From NCBI RefSeq assembly GCF_031801495.1, contig NZ_JAOEGC010000007.1:62001-126000 (forward strand): a DNA stretch of 64,000 nt. The letters run 5' to 3'. The notes below the pieces were generated by a model, which was given only the letters and a program-made list of their open reading frames with translations, had not been told where the DNA came from and searched no databases. The first letter of the stretch is position 1. Each line of letters starts with the position of its first letter. Below are positions 8,935 to 17,574 of the stretch, one piece after another. The stretch comes from Agrobacterium tumefaciens_K (lineage in GTDB: Bacteria; Pseudomonadota; Alphaproteobacteria; Rhizobiales; Rhizobiaceae). The position numbers were made by a program, and so were the translations under genes.

Positions 8935-10710
8935 ATGACACTTCTCATCATTGCCTATCTCGGAGGGGCGCTGACCATCCTCAGCCCGTGCATCCTTCCC
9001 ATTCTCCCCTTCGTCTTTGCCCGCGCGGGACAGCCTTTTCTCCGAAGCACGCTGCCCATGCTGATTGGCATGAGCGTCACGTTCGCATTGGTCGCAACGC
9101 TCGCAGCAGTCGGCGGGAGTTGGGCAATCCACGCCAATGAATACGGTCGTCTCGCTGCGATCCTGCTGCTCACCGTCTTCGGGGTCAGCCTTTTGTCGCC
9201 ACGCGTTGCGAGCATCATCACCCAACCCGTCGTCGATTTCGGCAACAGGTTGTTGAATGCCTCGGGCAGGCCTGGCTCCGTGCCGACCGCCGCAAGCTCG
9301 TTTATCCTCGGCGTTGCAACGGGGCTCCTTTGGGCGCCCTGCGCCGGGCCAATCCTCGGCCTTCTGCTGACGGGTGCGGCCCTAAATGGCGCCAACCTCC
9401 AGACGACGTTTCTGCTCATCGCCTATGCTGCTGGTGCCGCAACATCGCTTGCCATTGCCCTTCTTGTCGGAGGCAGGATCTTCGCCGGCATGAAACGGTC
9501 GCTCGGCATCAGTGAACGTATTCGACAGGTGCTGGGAGCCGCGGTTCTGGTTGGCGTTGCCGTTATTGCCCTTGGTCTCGACACCGGCCTCCTCGCGCGT
9601 CTTTCCTATGCCAGCGCGGCCAAATTCGAGCAGGTCGTCCTTGACCAACTGCACGAGAAGCCAACCGCTGAAAAATCCGCCGGGATGGTGAGCAACGACG
9701 TCACGACTGCCGTCATCGATCCAGATCGGTCGTTCCGGAGCAACCTTCCTGTGGAGGGTCGCGCGCCGTCGTTGAATGGCGCTGTCGAGTGGCTGAACTC
9801 GTCGCCGCTGACGACGGAACAGCTTCGCGGCAAGGTCGTCCTTGTCGATTTCTGGACCTATTCCTGCATCAACTGCATCCGAACCGTGCCCTACGTCCGC
9901 GCCTGGGCTGAAAAATACAAGGATCAGGGTCTCGTCGTGATCGGCGTGCACGCCCCGGAATTCGCCTTCGAGAAGAAGATCGACAACGTCAAAAAGGCGA
10001 TCGAGGATTTCAGGATCGGTTATCCTGTTGCGATCGACAACGACTACAAGATCTGGCGCGCTTTCGAGAATAGCTACTGGCCGGCACACTACCTGATCGA
10101 TGCAAAGGGACAGATTCGCTATCATCATTTCGGCGAAGGCAACTACCGCCAGACCGAGCAGGCGATCCAGGATCTGTTGCGCGAAGCTGGCAACGAGATG
10201 GCGACGACCACAATCGTGACGCCCGATGCCAAGGGTGCCGAGGCGAGCCCCGACCTCAGGAACATCCGCTCCGGCGAGAGCTATCTCGGCTACAAACGGG
10301 CCGTGGGCTTCGTCTCTCCGGAAGGCCTGCGTGACGACGCCGCCAACGCATATTCTGTCACGCAGCCGGGCCTGAATGAATGGGGCCTCTCCGGAACCTG
10401 GACGGTCGGCGCCGAACGCGCCGTGCTGGACCAGCCGGACGGCAGCATCGTCTATCGCTTCAGCGCCCGCGACCTGCATCTCGTCCTCGGACCCGGCGCT
10501 GCCGGCAAACCTGTTCGCTTCCAGGTGACGATCAACGGAAAGGCACCCGGGTTCAATCATGGCGCGGATACTGATGCTGACGGCCACGGCACCATAACCT
10601 CCACAAAGCTCTACCAACTCGTTCGCCAGTCCGGCGACGTGGAGGAACGGACATTTGAAATCCGGTTCCTCGATTCAGGCGTCGAAGCCTACGCCTTCAC
10701 CTTCGGCTGA
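8935..10710 (+). CDS. dipZ: DipZ-like thiol-disulfide transporter: CcdA domain fused to thioredoxin-like and C-terminal domains
   Basis: The protein moves reducing equivalents from cytoplasmic thioredoxin across the inner membrane to the periplasm. Residues 1-215 form a CcdA/DsbD-type membrane domain with the two key cysteines in LSPCILP and LWAPCAGP. After a linker there is a thioredoxin-like domain with active site CINC (about 311-314, WTYSCINCIRT). The last 160 residues match the beta-rich C-terminal domain of DipZ proteins. The 591-aa length fits full-length DipZ. AAGGAAACGACG precedes the ATG. A secreted hydrolase gene follows after 42 bases, probably co-transcribed. Confidence 0.9.
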   Translation: MTLLIIAYLGGALTILSPCILPILPFVFARAGQPFLRSTLPMLIGMSVTFALVATLAAVGGSWAIHANEYGRLAAILLLTVFGVSLLSPRVASIITQPVVDFGNRLLNASGRPGSVPTAASSFILGVATGLLWAPCAGPILGLLLTGAALNGANLQTTFLLIAYAAGAATSLAIALLVGGRIFAGMKRSLGISERIRQVLGAAVLVGVAVIALGLDTGLLARLSYASAAKFEQVVLDQLHEKPTAEKSAGMVSNDVTTAVIDPDRSFRSNLPVEGRAPSLNGAVEWLNSSPLTTEQLRGKVVLVDFWTYSCINCIRTVPYVRAWAEKYKDQGLVVIGVHAPEFAFEKKIDNVKKAIEDFRIGYPVAIDNDYKIWRAFENSYWPAHYLIDAKGQIRYHHFGEGNYRQTEQAIQDLLREAGNEMATTTIVTPDAKGAEASPDLRNIRSGESYLGYKRAVGFVSPEGLRDDAANAYSVTQPGLNEWGLSGTWTVGAERAVLDQPDGSIVYRFSARDLHLVLGPGAAGKPVRFQVTINGKAPGFNHGADTDADGHGTITSTKLYQLVRQSGDVEERTFEIRFLDSGVEAYAFTFG

Positions 10711-10752
10711 GCCCCTCTCTGCTCACCCCCCACGACAACAGGAGTAAAACGC

Positions 10753-11505
10753 ATGAACCGACATACCATCTCGATCCTCGCACTCGCCTTCGCCACCAGC
10801 ATCATCGCCTTTTCGGCGCAGGCCGCGGAAGTCAAAAACATCGTCATCGTCCATGGCGCACTTGCCGACGGTTCCGGCTGGCGCAAGGCGTCCGATATTC
10901 TCGTCAAGCGCGGTTTCAATGTCACGATCGTGCAACAGCCGATGACGTCGCTCGCCGACGATATCGCAGCCACCAACCGGGTGCTCGATCTGCAGGACGG
11001 CCCGGCGCTTCTCGTCGGTCACAGCTATGGCGGCATGGTGATTACCGAAGCTGGCCACAATCCCGTTGTCGCTGGTCTCGTGTATGTCGCGGCCTTTCAG
11101 CCGGACCAAGGTGAAAGCCTCCTCAGCCTCGCAAGTTCGAAGCCTGCTGGCGGCATGAATATCCGCGAGACGAAGGACGGAAAGTATCTCTATCTCGACC
11201 CCGCCGCATTCGCGAACGACTTCGCCGCGGACCTGCCTAAAGACGACGCCGCGTTTCTGGCAAGGTCGCAGGTCTTCGCCTCGAAAGAAGCCTTCTCGGC
11301 CAAGATAGAGAACCCCGCTTGGAAGACGAAACGCAGCTGGTCCATTGTTGCGACCGAAGACAGATCCATTAATCCTGAACTGGAACGTGAGATGGCGAAA
11401 CGTGCCAGCAGCAGCGTGACCGAGATCAAATCCAGCCATGCCGTCTTCGCCTCGCATCCCGAAGAGGTTGCGGACGTGATTGAGAAGGCGGCGAAGGCGC
11501 TCTAG
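10753..11505 (+). CDS. Secreted alpha/beta hydrolase, paralogue 1
   Basis: A 250-aa serine hydrolase with a Sec signal peptide (cleavage likely after FSAQA). The oxyanion region is VHGALADGSGW, the nucleophile Ser is in GHSYGG (about 92), the acid in ATEDRSINPE and the base in KSSHAVF. It is clearly related to the proteins at 12290-13048 and 30586-31371. Families of this type include small esterases; the real substrate is unknown. AGGAG lies 8 bases before the ATG. It is the last gene of the dipZ transcript and is followed by a hairpin terminator at 11518. Confidence 0.88.
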   Translation: MNRHTISILALAFATSIIAFSAQAAEVKNIVIVHGALADGSGWRKASDILVKRGFNVTIVQQPMTSLADDIAATNRVLDLQDGPALLVGHSYGGMVITEAGHNPVVAGLVYVAAFQPDQGESLLSLASSKPAGGMNIRETKDGKYLYLDPAAFANDFAADLPKDDAAFLARSQVFASKEAFSAKIENPAWKTKRSWSIVATEDRSINPELEREMAKRASSSVTEIKSSHAVFASHPEEVADVIEKAAKAL

Positions 11506-11517
11506 CGCTGGCAAAAT

Positions 11518-11545
11518 GTGGCGATCCAGCAACCTGGATCGCCAC
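11518..11545 (+). terminator. Hairpin terminator after the dipZ-hydrolase operon
   Basis: GTGGCGATCCAG (11518-11529), a CAAC loop and CTGGATCGCCAC (11534-11545) make a perfect 12-bp stem 13 bases past the stop codon. The following T run is weak, so termination efficiency is uncertain. Confidence 0.65.
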
Positions 11546-11558
11546 TGAATTCTTCACT

Positions 11559-11616
11559 CTTGAAAGGATTCGAACCAATACCCGCCGCTCCGATACACTA
11601 AGCTGCTGTAACTTTT
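11559..11616 (+). repeat. Recurrent intergenic element, diverged copy C
   Basis: CTTGAAAGGATTCGAACC resembles the start of copies A (59) and B (31603), CTTGAACGGATACGAAC. It lies between two convergent genes, as copy B does. It was considered as a tRNA T-arm because of GGATTCGAACC, but no cloverleaf can be built. Confidence 0.35.
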
Positions 11617-11656
11617 ATCCTCAGCGCGGAAAGGTCGGTCGCGACACATGGGTCCA

Positions 11657-12046
11657 TCATCGTTTTACGGCAACACATTTCACCTCAGCGAGGAGTCCTT
11701 GGTGCGCGAGCTCAGAGACGCCTATCCGGCTCCACGCATAGGTTCCCTTCGGGAAAACCTCGTTTTTGACAGTCCGAAACACGTCCATGTGCTTGGACAT
11801 TTCGACATGATAGCTTGTCATTTCCACAATGTCATCGAACGTGCAATGAGCGGCTTCGAGGACAACTCGTAAATTGTCCCACATAGCTCTGAATTGCTCT
11901 AAAGGATCGTGAATGATGTTGAGATCCTTGGTCCGCCCAACTTGGCCGACGACGTAGATTGTGTCTCCGACTTTAACCGCGGGAGCATAGCCTGCTCGGC
12001 TGACGATCTCCTGCATCTCGTCGGGTATAATGATCTCTCGATCCAT
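11657..12046 (-). CDS. RidA (YjgF/YER057c/UK114) family protein
   Basis: Rid proteins deaminate reactive enamine/imine intermediates or act in related ring-cleavage pathways. At 129 aa the length is typical. The pattern VGDTIYVVGQVG, DPLEQFRAMWDNLRVVLEAA and EVKCVAVKR follows the family. The position of the substrate-binding arginine of true RidA near the C-terminus could not be placed with certainty, so this may be another Rid subfamily. It is monocistronic or starts a minus-strand unit; its 3' end converges on the hydrolase at 10753. Confidence 0.85.
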   Translation of the reverse strand: MDREIIIPDEMQEIVSRAGYAPAVKVGDTIYVVGQVGRTKDLNIIHDPLEQFRAMWDNLRVVLEAAHCTFDDIVEMTSYHVEMSKHMDVFRTVKNEVFPKGTYAWSRIGVSELAHQGLLAEVKCVAVKR

Positions 12047-12210
12047 AGTGGTCCTCGCAATCTTTGCTGGTTGCTAGCGGCACTGATACAAGCGTCGCGA
12101 ATTTTCAAGCGCCGTTGGATGAAAAAGTACAAACGGCCAGCGATGTCGGACAGTCCTTTACTTCGCTCGCCGGCACGGCTCTTTCCCGGGCGCAGTTACG
12201 TGTCTCAAAA

Positions 12211-12244
12211 TAGCTGGGTCACGCCCCCGGATGTGACCCAGCTA
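12211..12244 (-). terminator. Rho-independent terminator-like hairpin
   Basis: TAGCTGGGTCAC (12211-12222) pairs perfectly over 12 bp with GTGACCCAGCTA (12233-12244). In the minus direction it is followed by TTTTG. It lies 45 bases past the stop of the hydrolase gene ending at 12290, so it probably terminates that minus-strand transcript. Confidence 0.7.
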
Positions 12245-12289
12245 GCAAGTTCATCAAGACAAACGACTTTTGCAGAATGCATACCGCCG

Positions 12290-13048
12290 CTACTTGGCAG
12301 CTTTGGCTGCTTCCTCGATAACCTTTGCGACCGCAGCCGCCTGCGAGATGTAGATAGCGTGGCTGCCTTCTACCTCTGTCACCGTCGAACCGGCGCGCTT
12401 GTACATCCAGCGCTCAAGGTCCGGATTGATCGTCATGTCATCCTTCGCAACAATCCCGTAGCTTGGCTTGTCGTGCCAAGCGGCAATAGACACCGGCGCA
12501 CTGGTGGCCGCGACGGCGACGGGCATCTGAGACCGGGCCATAAACTCGCCCTGCTCTTTGGGTAGATCCGCCCCGAAATCAGCCGCGAACTTTGCCGGGT
12601 CGATAAGCAGGAAGCCATCCTTTGTCGGCTTGATATCGTTGGTGGGTGACGGCATCGATTGGAGCAGTTGTGCGGTGCTTTCGCCCTTTTCTGGCTGCAG
12701 TGCCGCAACATAGACTAGGGCCTTGACCTTGGGATCATCACCTGCTGCCGTGATGATCGTGCCCCCATAGCTGTGGCCGACGAGAACGACGTCCCCGTCC
12801 TGCTGATCAAGCACGCTCTTCGTGGCTGCAACGTCCTGATCCAGGCTTGTCAGTGGCTGCTGGACGATGCTGACATGATAGCCGTCGCGGGTCAGGATGT
12901 CATAAACGCCGCGCCAGCCCGAACCATCCACGAGCGCGCCATGGACAAGCACGATGTTGCGCGCGTCCGCTAAGGCTGGGGCAGTTAGGACAGCAGAAGA
13001 CAAAAGCGCTGCAATGAGGCCAACGGCCGCTTTACTGAAGTTGGACAT
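12290..13048 (-). CDS. Secreted alpha/beta hydrolase, paralogue 2
   Basis: A 252-aa protein with a Sec signal peptide (hydrophobic core AAVGLIAALLSSAVLTAPALA). The motifs mirror paralogue 1: VHGALVDGSGW, nucleophile in GHSYGG, acid in AKDDMTINPD and base in EGSHAIY. ATG 13048 is preferred (AAGGAAC upstream, signal peptide starts there) over a frame extension upstream. It is followed by a strong hairpin at 12211. Substrate unknown; the presence of three paralogues in one window suggests repeated local recruitment of the family. Confidence 0.87.
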   Translation of the reverse strand: MSNFSKAAVGLIAALLSSAVLTAPALADARNIVLVHGALVDGSGWRGVYDILTRDGYHVSIVQQPLTSLDQDVAATKSVLDQQDGDVVLVGHSYGGTIITAAGDDPKVKALVYVAALQPEKGESTAQLLQSMPSPTNDIKPTKDGFLLIDPAKFAADFGADLPKEQGEFMARSQMPVAVAATSAPVSIAAWHDKPSYGIVAKDDMTINPDLERWMYKRAGSTVTEVEGSHAIYISQAAAVAKVIEEAAKAAK

Positions 13049-13153
13049 GGTCGGTAGTTCCTTGAGTTCTGTGCGTGGAATTGCGGAGGCTTTGAAAGCG
13101 CTGAAGGACCTGTCTTCCCTGGTCCAGGGAGGGATGGACATGATCGCTTGCGC

Positions 13154-13888
13154 TTACTGCTTGACGACAATTGGAGCCTTGAGCGGGACGCGTTCATAGA
13201 GGTCGATAATGTCCTGGTTGAGCAGGCGCACACAGCCGGACGAAACTGCCTTGCCAATCGAGCGCCATTGCGGATTGCCGTGCAGACGATAGAGTGTGTC
13301 GTGGCCACCGGAGAAGATGTAGAGCGCTCGTGCACCGAGCGGATTTTTCAGGCCCGGCTCCATGCCGCCATTCTCGATCGAATATTTGGCCAATTCCGGC
13401 TGGCGGGCGACCATCTCGTTCGGCGGCTTCCAACGCGGCCATTTCTGACGCCACTGAATGATGCCGTTGCCCTGCCAGGCAAAGCCATCGCGCCCGATCC
13501 CGACACCATACCGCATCGCGGTCCCACCCGGCTGGACGAGATAGAGAAAGCGTGAGGGGGTATCGACGACGACGGTGCCAGGCGCTTCCCCAGTCGGATC
13601 AATGACCTGTTGACGGTAATAGCGCGGATCAATCTGTTTGTAGGGAACCGCTGGTATCAGGAAACCACCATCTTCAATGGGGCCGTAAATGACCGCAAGT
13701 TCGGAATCTGTCGGCGCGGCCGCAATCTGCACAGGGCGAACCCGATCCAGGAGGCGCGTCGGCTGCGGATCCAGCATCCGGCCGGCTCCGGAGGTTGACG
13801 TGCAACCTGCCACGGCCGAGGCCGCAGCCATCGCCGAAAGCGACAGAAGGCTGCGGCGAGATAACGAGGTATCAAAGCTCACGCTCAT
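13154..13888 (-). CDS. L,D-transpeptidase (YkuD domain), probable lipoprotein
   Basis: L,D-transpeptidases make 3-3 peptidoglycan cross-links or attach proteins to the wall. The catalytic motif is complete: LHGNPQWRSIGKAVSSGCVR, with His and the nucleophile Cys. The N-terminus has an export signal (SRRSLLSLSAMAAASAVAGC) ending in a lipobox-like AGC. ATG 13888 follows GACGAGGA and overlaps the stop of the upstream VOC gene (ATGA), so the two are translationally coupled. Acts in the periplasm. The 244-aa length is typical. Confidence 0.9.
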   Translation of the reverse strand: MSVSFDTSLSRRSLLSLSAMAAASAVAGCTSTSGAGRMLDPQPTRLLDRVRPVQIAAAPTDSELAVIYGPIEDGGFLIPAVPYKQIDPRYYRQQVIDPTGEAPGTVVVDTPSRFLYLVQPGGTAMRYGVGIGRDGFAWQGNGIIQWRQKWPRWKPPNEMVARQPELAKYSIENGGMEPGLKNPLGARALYIFSGGHDTLYRLHGNPQWRSIGKAVSSGCVRLLNQDIIDLYERVPLKAPIVVKQ

Positions 13889-14415
13889 TCCTCGTCCTGC
13901 CATCTGCGCAGATCCGTCTGGTCACGATAGGCCATGCGATCAGGCGTGGTGATAAACTCAATCATCGTGCCCCACGGCGTGCGGCAATAGCAGACCTTGT
14001 TTCCAGGACCTTTTTCGGTTGCGTAGGGAATAGCGCGTGGTGCCGTGAGGGCTGTTCCGCCCGCCTTCTCAAAGCGCTCTACCGATGCGTCGATGTCGTG
14101 GGTATAGACACCGAAATGCGTAATGCCGAAGTCGCTCGGTGTAACCGGCTGCGCTTGTTTGGGGCCGTGCATTTCGAAGAGCTCGATGTCAGGCCCGGAT
14201 CCGATCTTGACCATCGCCTGCGCACGCACAACCGTTCCCGGGTAGGCACCAGTGGCCCGCTCGAACTCGGGTCCCTCCCTGGCCGGATCCTGCGGCCCGA
14301 ACGATTGGTAGATCACCTGGCCGCCAAAGGCTTCCACCAGGAATGATTTTGCTGCCTCGATATCGGGCACTGTGATGCCGATGTGATTGACGCCACGAAT
14401 TTGAGGTGCAGTCAT
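13885..14415 (-). CDS. VOC superfamily protein (glyoxalase/dioxygenase fold)
   Basis: A 176-aa protein with the paired beta-alpha-beta-beta-beta layout of the vicinal oxygen chelate fold: GVNHIGITVPDIEAAKSF, then FGITHFGVYTHDIDASVERF. Candidate metal ligands are the His of NHIGI and the Glu of IELFE; a later Glu in GTMIEFITTP could complete the site. Likely an isomerase, lyase or dioxygenase acting on a small molecule; the substrate cannot be read from sequence. ATG 14415 follows AAAGGAAA. It lies in a minus-strand SDR-hydrolase-VOC-transpeptidase series. Confidence 0.85.
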   Translation of the reverse strand: MTAPQIRGVNHIGITVPDIEAAKSFLVEAFGGQVIYQSFGPQDPAREGPEFERATGAYPGTVVRAQAMVKIGSGPDIELFEMHGPKQAQPVTPSDFGITHFGVYTHDIDASVERFEKAGGTALTAPRAIPYATEKGPGNKVCYCRTPWGTMIEFITTPDRMAYRDQTDLRRWQDEE

Positions 14416-14479
14416 GACAGTTTCCTTTCTTGTTGAATCGATGAACGTGTTAGGGCTCAATTTGCCCGGATCGCAGAGT

Positions 14480-15328
14480 TCACTTGGCCTTGAGGAAATC
14501 GATGAGAGCAGCGGCCACTTCATCCGGGCGCTCGTCCGCCACATAATGACTGCAGCGGGCAATCGAGCCGCCCGTTACATCTGTGGCGAACTCCTTGAGC
14601 ATTGGGACCATATGAGCACCAAAACGCTGCTCCCCGCCGAGACCTAAAACCGGAATTCGGAGCGGTTGTTTTTTGTATTCGAGCGCGGCCGCATGGTCGG
14701 CGGTCAGTGTGCGGTACCATTCCATGCCACCGCGCGTGCGACCAGGAAGTGCCATTGCTTTCGCGTAGATGACGATGTCTTCAGGATTAAAGGTGCTGTG
14801 ATTGTAAAACCGCTCCGCCATGAAGGCCGAAACATAGTCATGTTCGCGGCCATAAATCAGGCGTTCCGGCAGATCCCGATTAGCATGGAACGCGAAGTGC
14901 CAGATCTTTGCCGTCGTAGCCTCCCACTCACTCCAGCCAGGAAGCGGAACATCGAGGACGGCAAGGTGAGTAACGGCATCTCGATAGATAGCGGCCTGCG
15001 GAAGCGCCACCATTCCGCCGATGTCATGGCCGCATACGGCGTAGCGTTCATGCCCAAGGGCGATCATGACCTCGTGCGCGTCGCGCGCCATCGTCGCCTT
15101 ATCGTAGCCGTCAAGCGGGCAGTCGGAAAAGCCTGCGCCGCGTAGATCAATCGCCACCACGCTGAACTGTTCGGCCAGCAGCGGCATGACGTCGTGCCAC
15201 TCCCACCAAGTTTCCGGCCAACCGTGAAGCAGAAGGAGCGGGGGGCCAGAGCCGCCCGTGACGGCATTGATCTTGATGCCGTTCACCGGCACCAGTTGCT
15301 GGGTAAAATCTTCCAGTGTTGGGATCAT
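14480..15328 (-). CDS. Alpha/beta hydrolase, epoxide hydrolase/dehalogenase-like
   Basis: A 282-aa cytoplasmic-type enzyme with no signal peptide. The oxyanion segment is LLLHGWPETWWEW, and the nucleophile elbow is CGHDIGGMVA with Asp as nucleophile, typical of epoxide hydrolases and haloacetate dehalogenases. The catalytic His is in ARCSHYVADERP. It lies 45 bases downstream of an SDR gene on the same strand, in the set divergent from the LysR gene at 16307, which may control it. Confidence 0.87.
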   Translation of the reverse strand: MIPTLEDFTQQLVPVNGIKINAVTGGSGPPLLLLHGWPETWWEWHDVMPLLAEQFSVVAIDLRGAGFSDCPLDGYDKATMARDAHEVMIALGHERYAVCGHDIGGMVALPQAAIYRDAVTHLAVLDVPLPGWSEWEATTAKIWHFAFHANRDLPERLIYGREHDYVSAFMAERFYNHSTFNPEDIVIYAKAMALPGRTRGGMEWYRTLTADHAAALEYKKQPLRIPVLGLGGEQRFGAHMVPMLKEFATDVTGGSIARCSHYVADERPDEVAAALIDFLKAK

Positions 15329-15373
15329 AACTCTTTCCCGTCGATGTTGATGTTAAACAGAGCTAGCGCCAGC

Positions 15374-16198
15374 TCAGGCCTGATCGAAATCGGTGGCGAC
15401 CGAGATGTCTCGCCAAGCGTCGATATCGCTGCGGAAAGAAGCCAGCTTTCGTTCGGCGATTGAATGCGCGACGGGCCCAAGCGGCAGATGAAGCGGGGCG
15501 TTATTGGCGTCGACCGCCTGCAAGATCACTGTAACCGCCTTGTCGGGATCGCCTGCTTGATTGCCGTTGTTGGTTTCACGATAATGTCTGCGCGAACTTG
15601 CGGCATACTCCGGCATTTCCTTGGCCGCCATCGTTATCGAGCGTCCAAGGAAGTCAGTGCGGAACGGCCCCGGCTCGACGATCAGCACGCGGACGCCGAA
15701 CGGCTTCAGCTCACCCGCGAGAGCCTCGGAAACCCCTTCAACCGCAAACTTGGCTGCATTGTAGTATGCTGCCCCGCCGCTGCCCGCGATCCCTGCGCCG
15801 GACGACATATTGACGATCATTCCGCCCGAACGTCGCAAGGTCGGCAGCGCTGCTCTGGTGGTTTCGATAAGACCGAAAACGTTCACCTCGAACATCGGTC
15901 GATATTCTTCGGGCGTGCCTTCCTCGAGCGCACCAAACAGTCCGTAGCCGGCATTGTTCACCAGCACATCAAAACCGCCAAATGTCTCGACGGCCTTTGC
16001 GACCGCGGTATTGGCCGCCGCCGCATCCGTCACGTCGAGCGGCAAGGCGATCATGCGGCCGTCGAATGGCCGAGCCATTTCTTTGATCAAGTTGAGGTTG
16101 CGTGCAGTCGCGACAACCTGATCGCCCCGCTGTGCCGCAGCGAGTGCGAGACGTTGTCCGAAGCCGCTCGAGCAGCCTGTGATGAACCATGTTTTCAT
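15374..16198 (-). CDS. Short-chain dehydrogenase/reductase (SDR)
   Basis: A 274-aa classical SDR. The cofactor motif TGCSSGFG is at residues 8-15, NNAGYG near 85 supports the NAD(P) pocket, and the catalytic Tyr/Lys pair appears in AYYNAAKFAV with Ser in MSSGAG. Substrate unknown. It is the first gene of a minus-strand run (SDR, hydrolase, VOC protein, L,D-transpeptidase) divergent from a LysR regulator. A similar SDR is at 21645. Confidence 0.9.
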   Translation of the reverse strand: MKTWFITGCSSGFGQRLALAAAQRGDQVVATARNLNLIKEMARPFDGRMIALPLDVTDAAAANTAVAKAVETFGGFDVLVNNAGYGLFGALEEGTPEEYRPMFEVNVFGLIETTRAALPTLRRSGGMIVNMSSGAGIAGSGGAAYYNAAKFAVEGVSEALAGELKPFGVRVLIVEPGPFRTDFLGRSITMAAKEMPEYAASSRRHYRETNNGNQAGDPDKAVTVILQAVDANNAPLHLPLGPVAHSIAERKLASFRSDIDAWRDISVATDFDQA

Positions 16199-16259
16199 GA
16201 CGTTTCTCCGCGTGTATTCAGAAGATGACTTGAATCTAGATGTTTATATTTGTACTGGA

Positions 16260-16289
16260 AGTGACAGTTTTGTATTTTCACTGTTCACT
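16260..16289. promoter_or_regulatory. Inverted repeat in the SDR-lysR divergent promoter
   Basis: AGTGACAGT (16260-16268) and ACTGTTCACT (16280-16289) form an inverted repeat broken by one extra base, inside the 108-bp region between the two divergent genes. Position and size fit a LysR-type regulator binding site, for which the adjacent lysR product is the natural candidate. Confidence 0.5.
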
Positions 16290-16306
16290 TTTGTAAGGGC
16301 ATGGCC

Positions 16307-17170
16307 ATGGAGTGGAGTGACGTAAAAATCTTCCTTGCGATTGCGCGGTCCGGCACGCTCGGCGGCGCTGCGCGTGCTCTTCATACAAGCCATCCGACCG
16401 TCGGCAGGCGGCTTCGTGCCCTTGAGGATGCCATCGGCCATACGCTCTTCCAGCGGACCGCGGACGGTCTCGTGCTGACCGAGGAGGGCCATGGGATCAT
16501 CGCCCTGGCAGAGCAGATGGAAGAAGGCGCCCTTGCAATGGAGCGCCGACTCGCCGGGCAGGAGCAAAATCTCAAAGGCAATCTGCGCATCTCATCGGCA
16601 GACTGGTTCGGGGCTTATGTCCTGCCTCCCATCGTGGCGGATTTCTCGAAAGTCTACCCCAATGTAGACGTCGAGATCCTGACCGGCACTCGCCTGTTCA
16701 ACCTCGCCCAGAGGGAGGCCGACGTTGCCTTTCGCATCGTTCCGTTCGACACTGCCGATGTTATTCAACGGCGGCTCTTTAGGCTCGAATACGGCGTCTA
16801 CATCGCCGAGGAGTCGCCCGACCCTAAATTCGGCGACGGGACTGGTTTCCGTCTGATCACCCACGACACTTCGACAGGGCAATTCCCCGACATAGCCTGG
16901 CTCTCCGAGAGTTTTCCGAACGCGCGACCCGTGCTGCGATCAAACAACCGAAACGTCCAGGGGCGAATGTGCAGGCAGGGTGTTGGGATCGCAGTCCTGC
17001 CCCGCGCAGTGGGCAACCAAATCCCGGGTATCCGCAGACTTGAACTACCCAAGCTCCCGCCCGCGCGAGACATCTGGATGGGATATCATCGGGACCTGCG
17101 ACGTCTTCAGCGTCTTCGGGCGTTTATCTCGACCGTCTCGGACCACATCACAAATGCCCCTGCATGGTAA
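16307..17170 (+). CDS. LysR family transcriptional regulator
   Basis: An N-terminal helix-turn-helix (residues about 1-60: SGTLGGAARALHTSHPTVGRR) is followed by a periplasmic-binding-like effector domain. The 287-aa length is normal. The second ATG at 16307 is preferred because AAGGG lies 7 bases before it; ATG 16301 is too close. It is divergent from the SDR operon and probably regulates it in response to an unknown small molecule. Confidence 0.9.
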   Translation: MEWSDVKIFLAIARSGTLGGAARALHTSHPTVGRRLRALEDAIGHTLFQRTADGLVLTEEGHGIIALAEQMEEGALAMERRLAGQEQNLKGNLRISSADWFGAYVLPPIVADFSKVYPNVDVEILTGTRLFNLAQREADVAFRIVPFDTADVIQRRLFRLEYGVYIAEESPDPKFGDGTGFRLITHDTSTGQFPDIAWLSESFPNARPVLRSNNRNVQGRMCRQGVGIAVLPRAVGNQIPGIRRLELPKLPPARDIWMGYHRDLRRLQRLRAFISTVSDHITNAPAW

Positions 17171-17236
17171 GCCGCGCGAAGAAGATCGATTTTCCCGCCG
17201 ATCCACGGCCGCGGTAGGACAGCCGCGACAGACAAT

Positions 17237-17533
17237 TTACTTGCTGGCCGCAATCTCTCTGTGCCGCTCCACCACAGCGCCCACGATCATTGTCATCAGC
17301 CCTTCGACGAAGTGGCGACTGAGGCCAACCTCATTGGCGATACTCATCACTCGATCCAATTGGCGTCGCTCTCGCTCATTATCGATCGCCGGCAAAGCCT
17401 GTTCGGCTTTCAGGTGGCCGACATGCTCGGTACAGCGAAAGCGTTCGGCCAGAATATAGAGGAGAGCTGAATCCAAATTGTCGATGGTCCTCCGGTAGGA
17501 AGCGAGTTGCTGTGCCACATCATCTGTCATCAT
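17237..17533 (-). CDS. Chorismate mutase, AroQ type
   Basis: Converts chorismate to prephenate, or in related pathways acts on isochorismate. The 98-aa all-helical protein shows the AroQ pattern: YRRTIDNLDSALLYILAERF, then VGHLKAEQALPAIDNERE with the conserved Arg/Lys, and a C-terminal helix. ATG 17533 is chosen because GGAAG precedes it; a TTG five codons earlier is possible. It lies 41 bases downstream of a membrane-protein gene on the same strand. A free-standing mutase on an accessory replicon may serve a secondary pathway. Confidence 0.85.
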   Translation of the reverse strand: MMTDDVAQQLASYRRTIDNLDSALLYILAERFRCTEHVGHLKAEQALPAIDNERERRQLDRVMSIANEVGLSRHFVEGLMTMIVGAVVERHREIAASK

Positions 17534-17574
17534 TTGAATATCTTCCAAGTCGTTTCATAGGCGCGAGGTAGAGC

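Noticed and set aside
11559..11616. Possible tRNA fragment suggested by GGATTCGAACC
   Set aside because: The flanking bases do not form a T stem or an acceptor stem, and no anticodon arm is present; it aligns better with the repeats at 59 and 31603.
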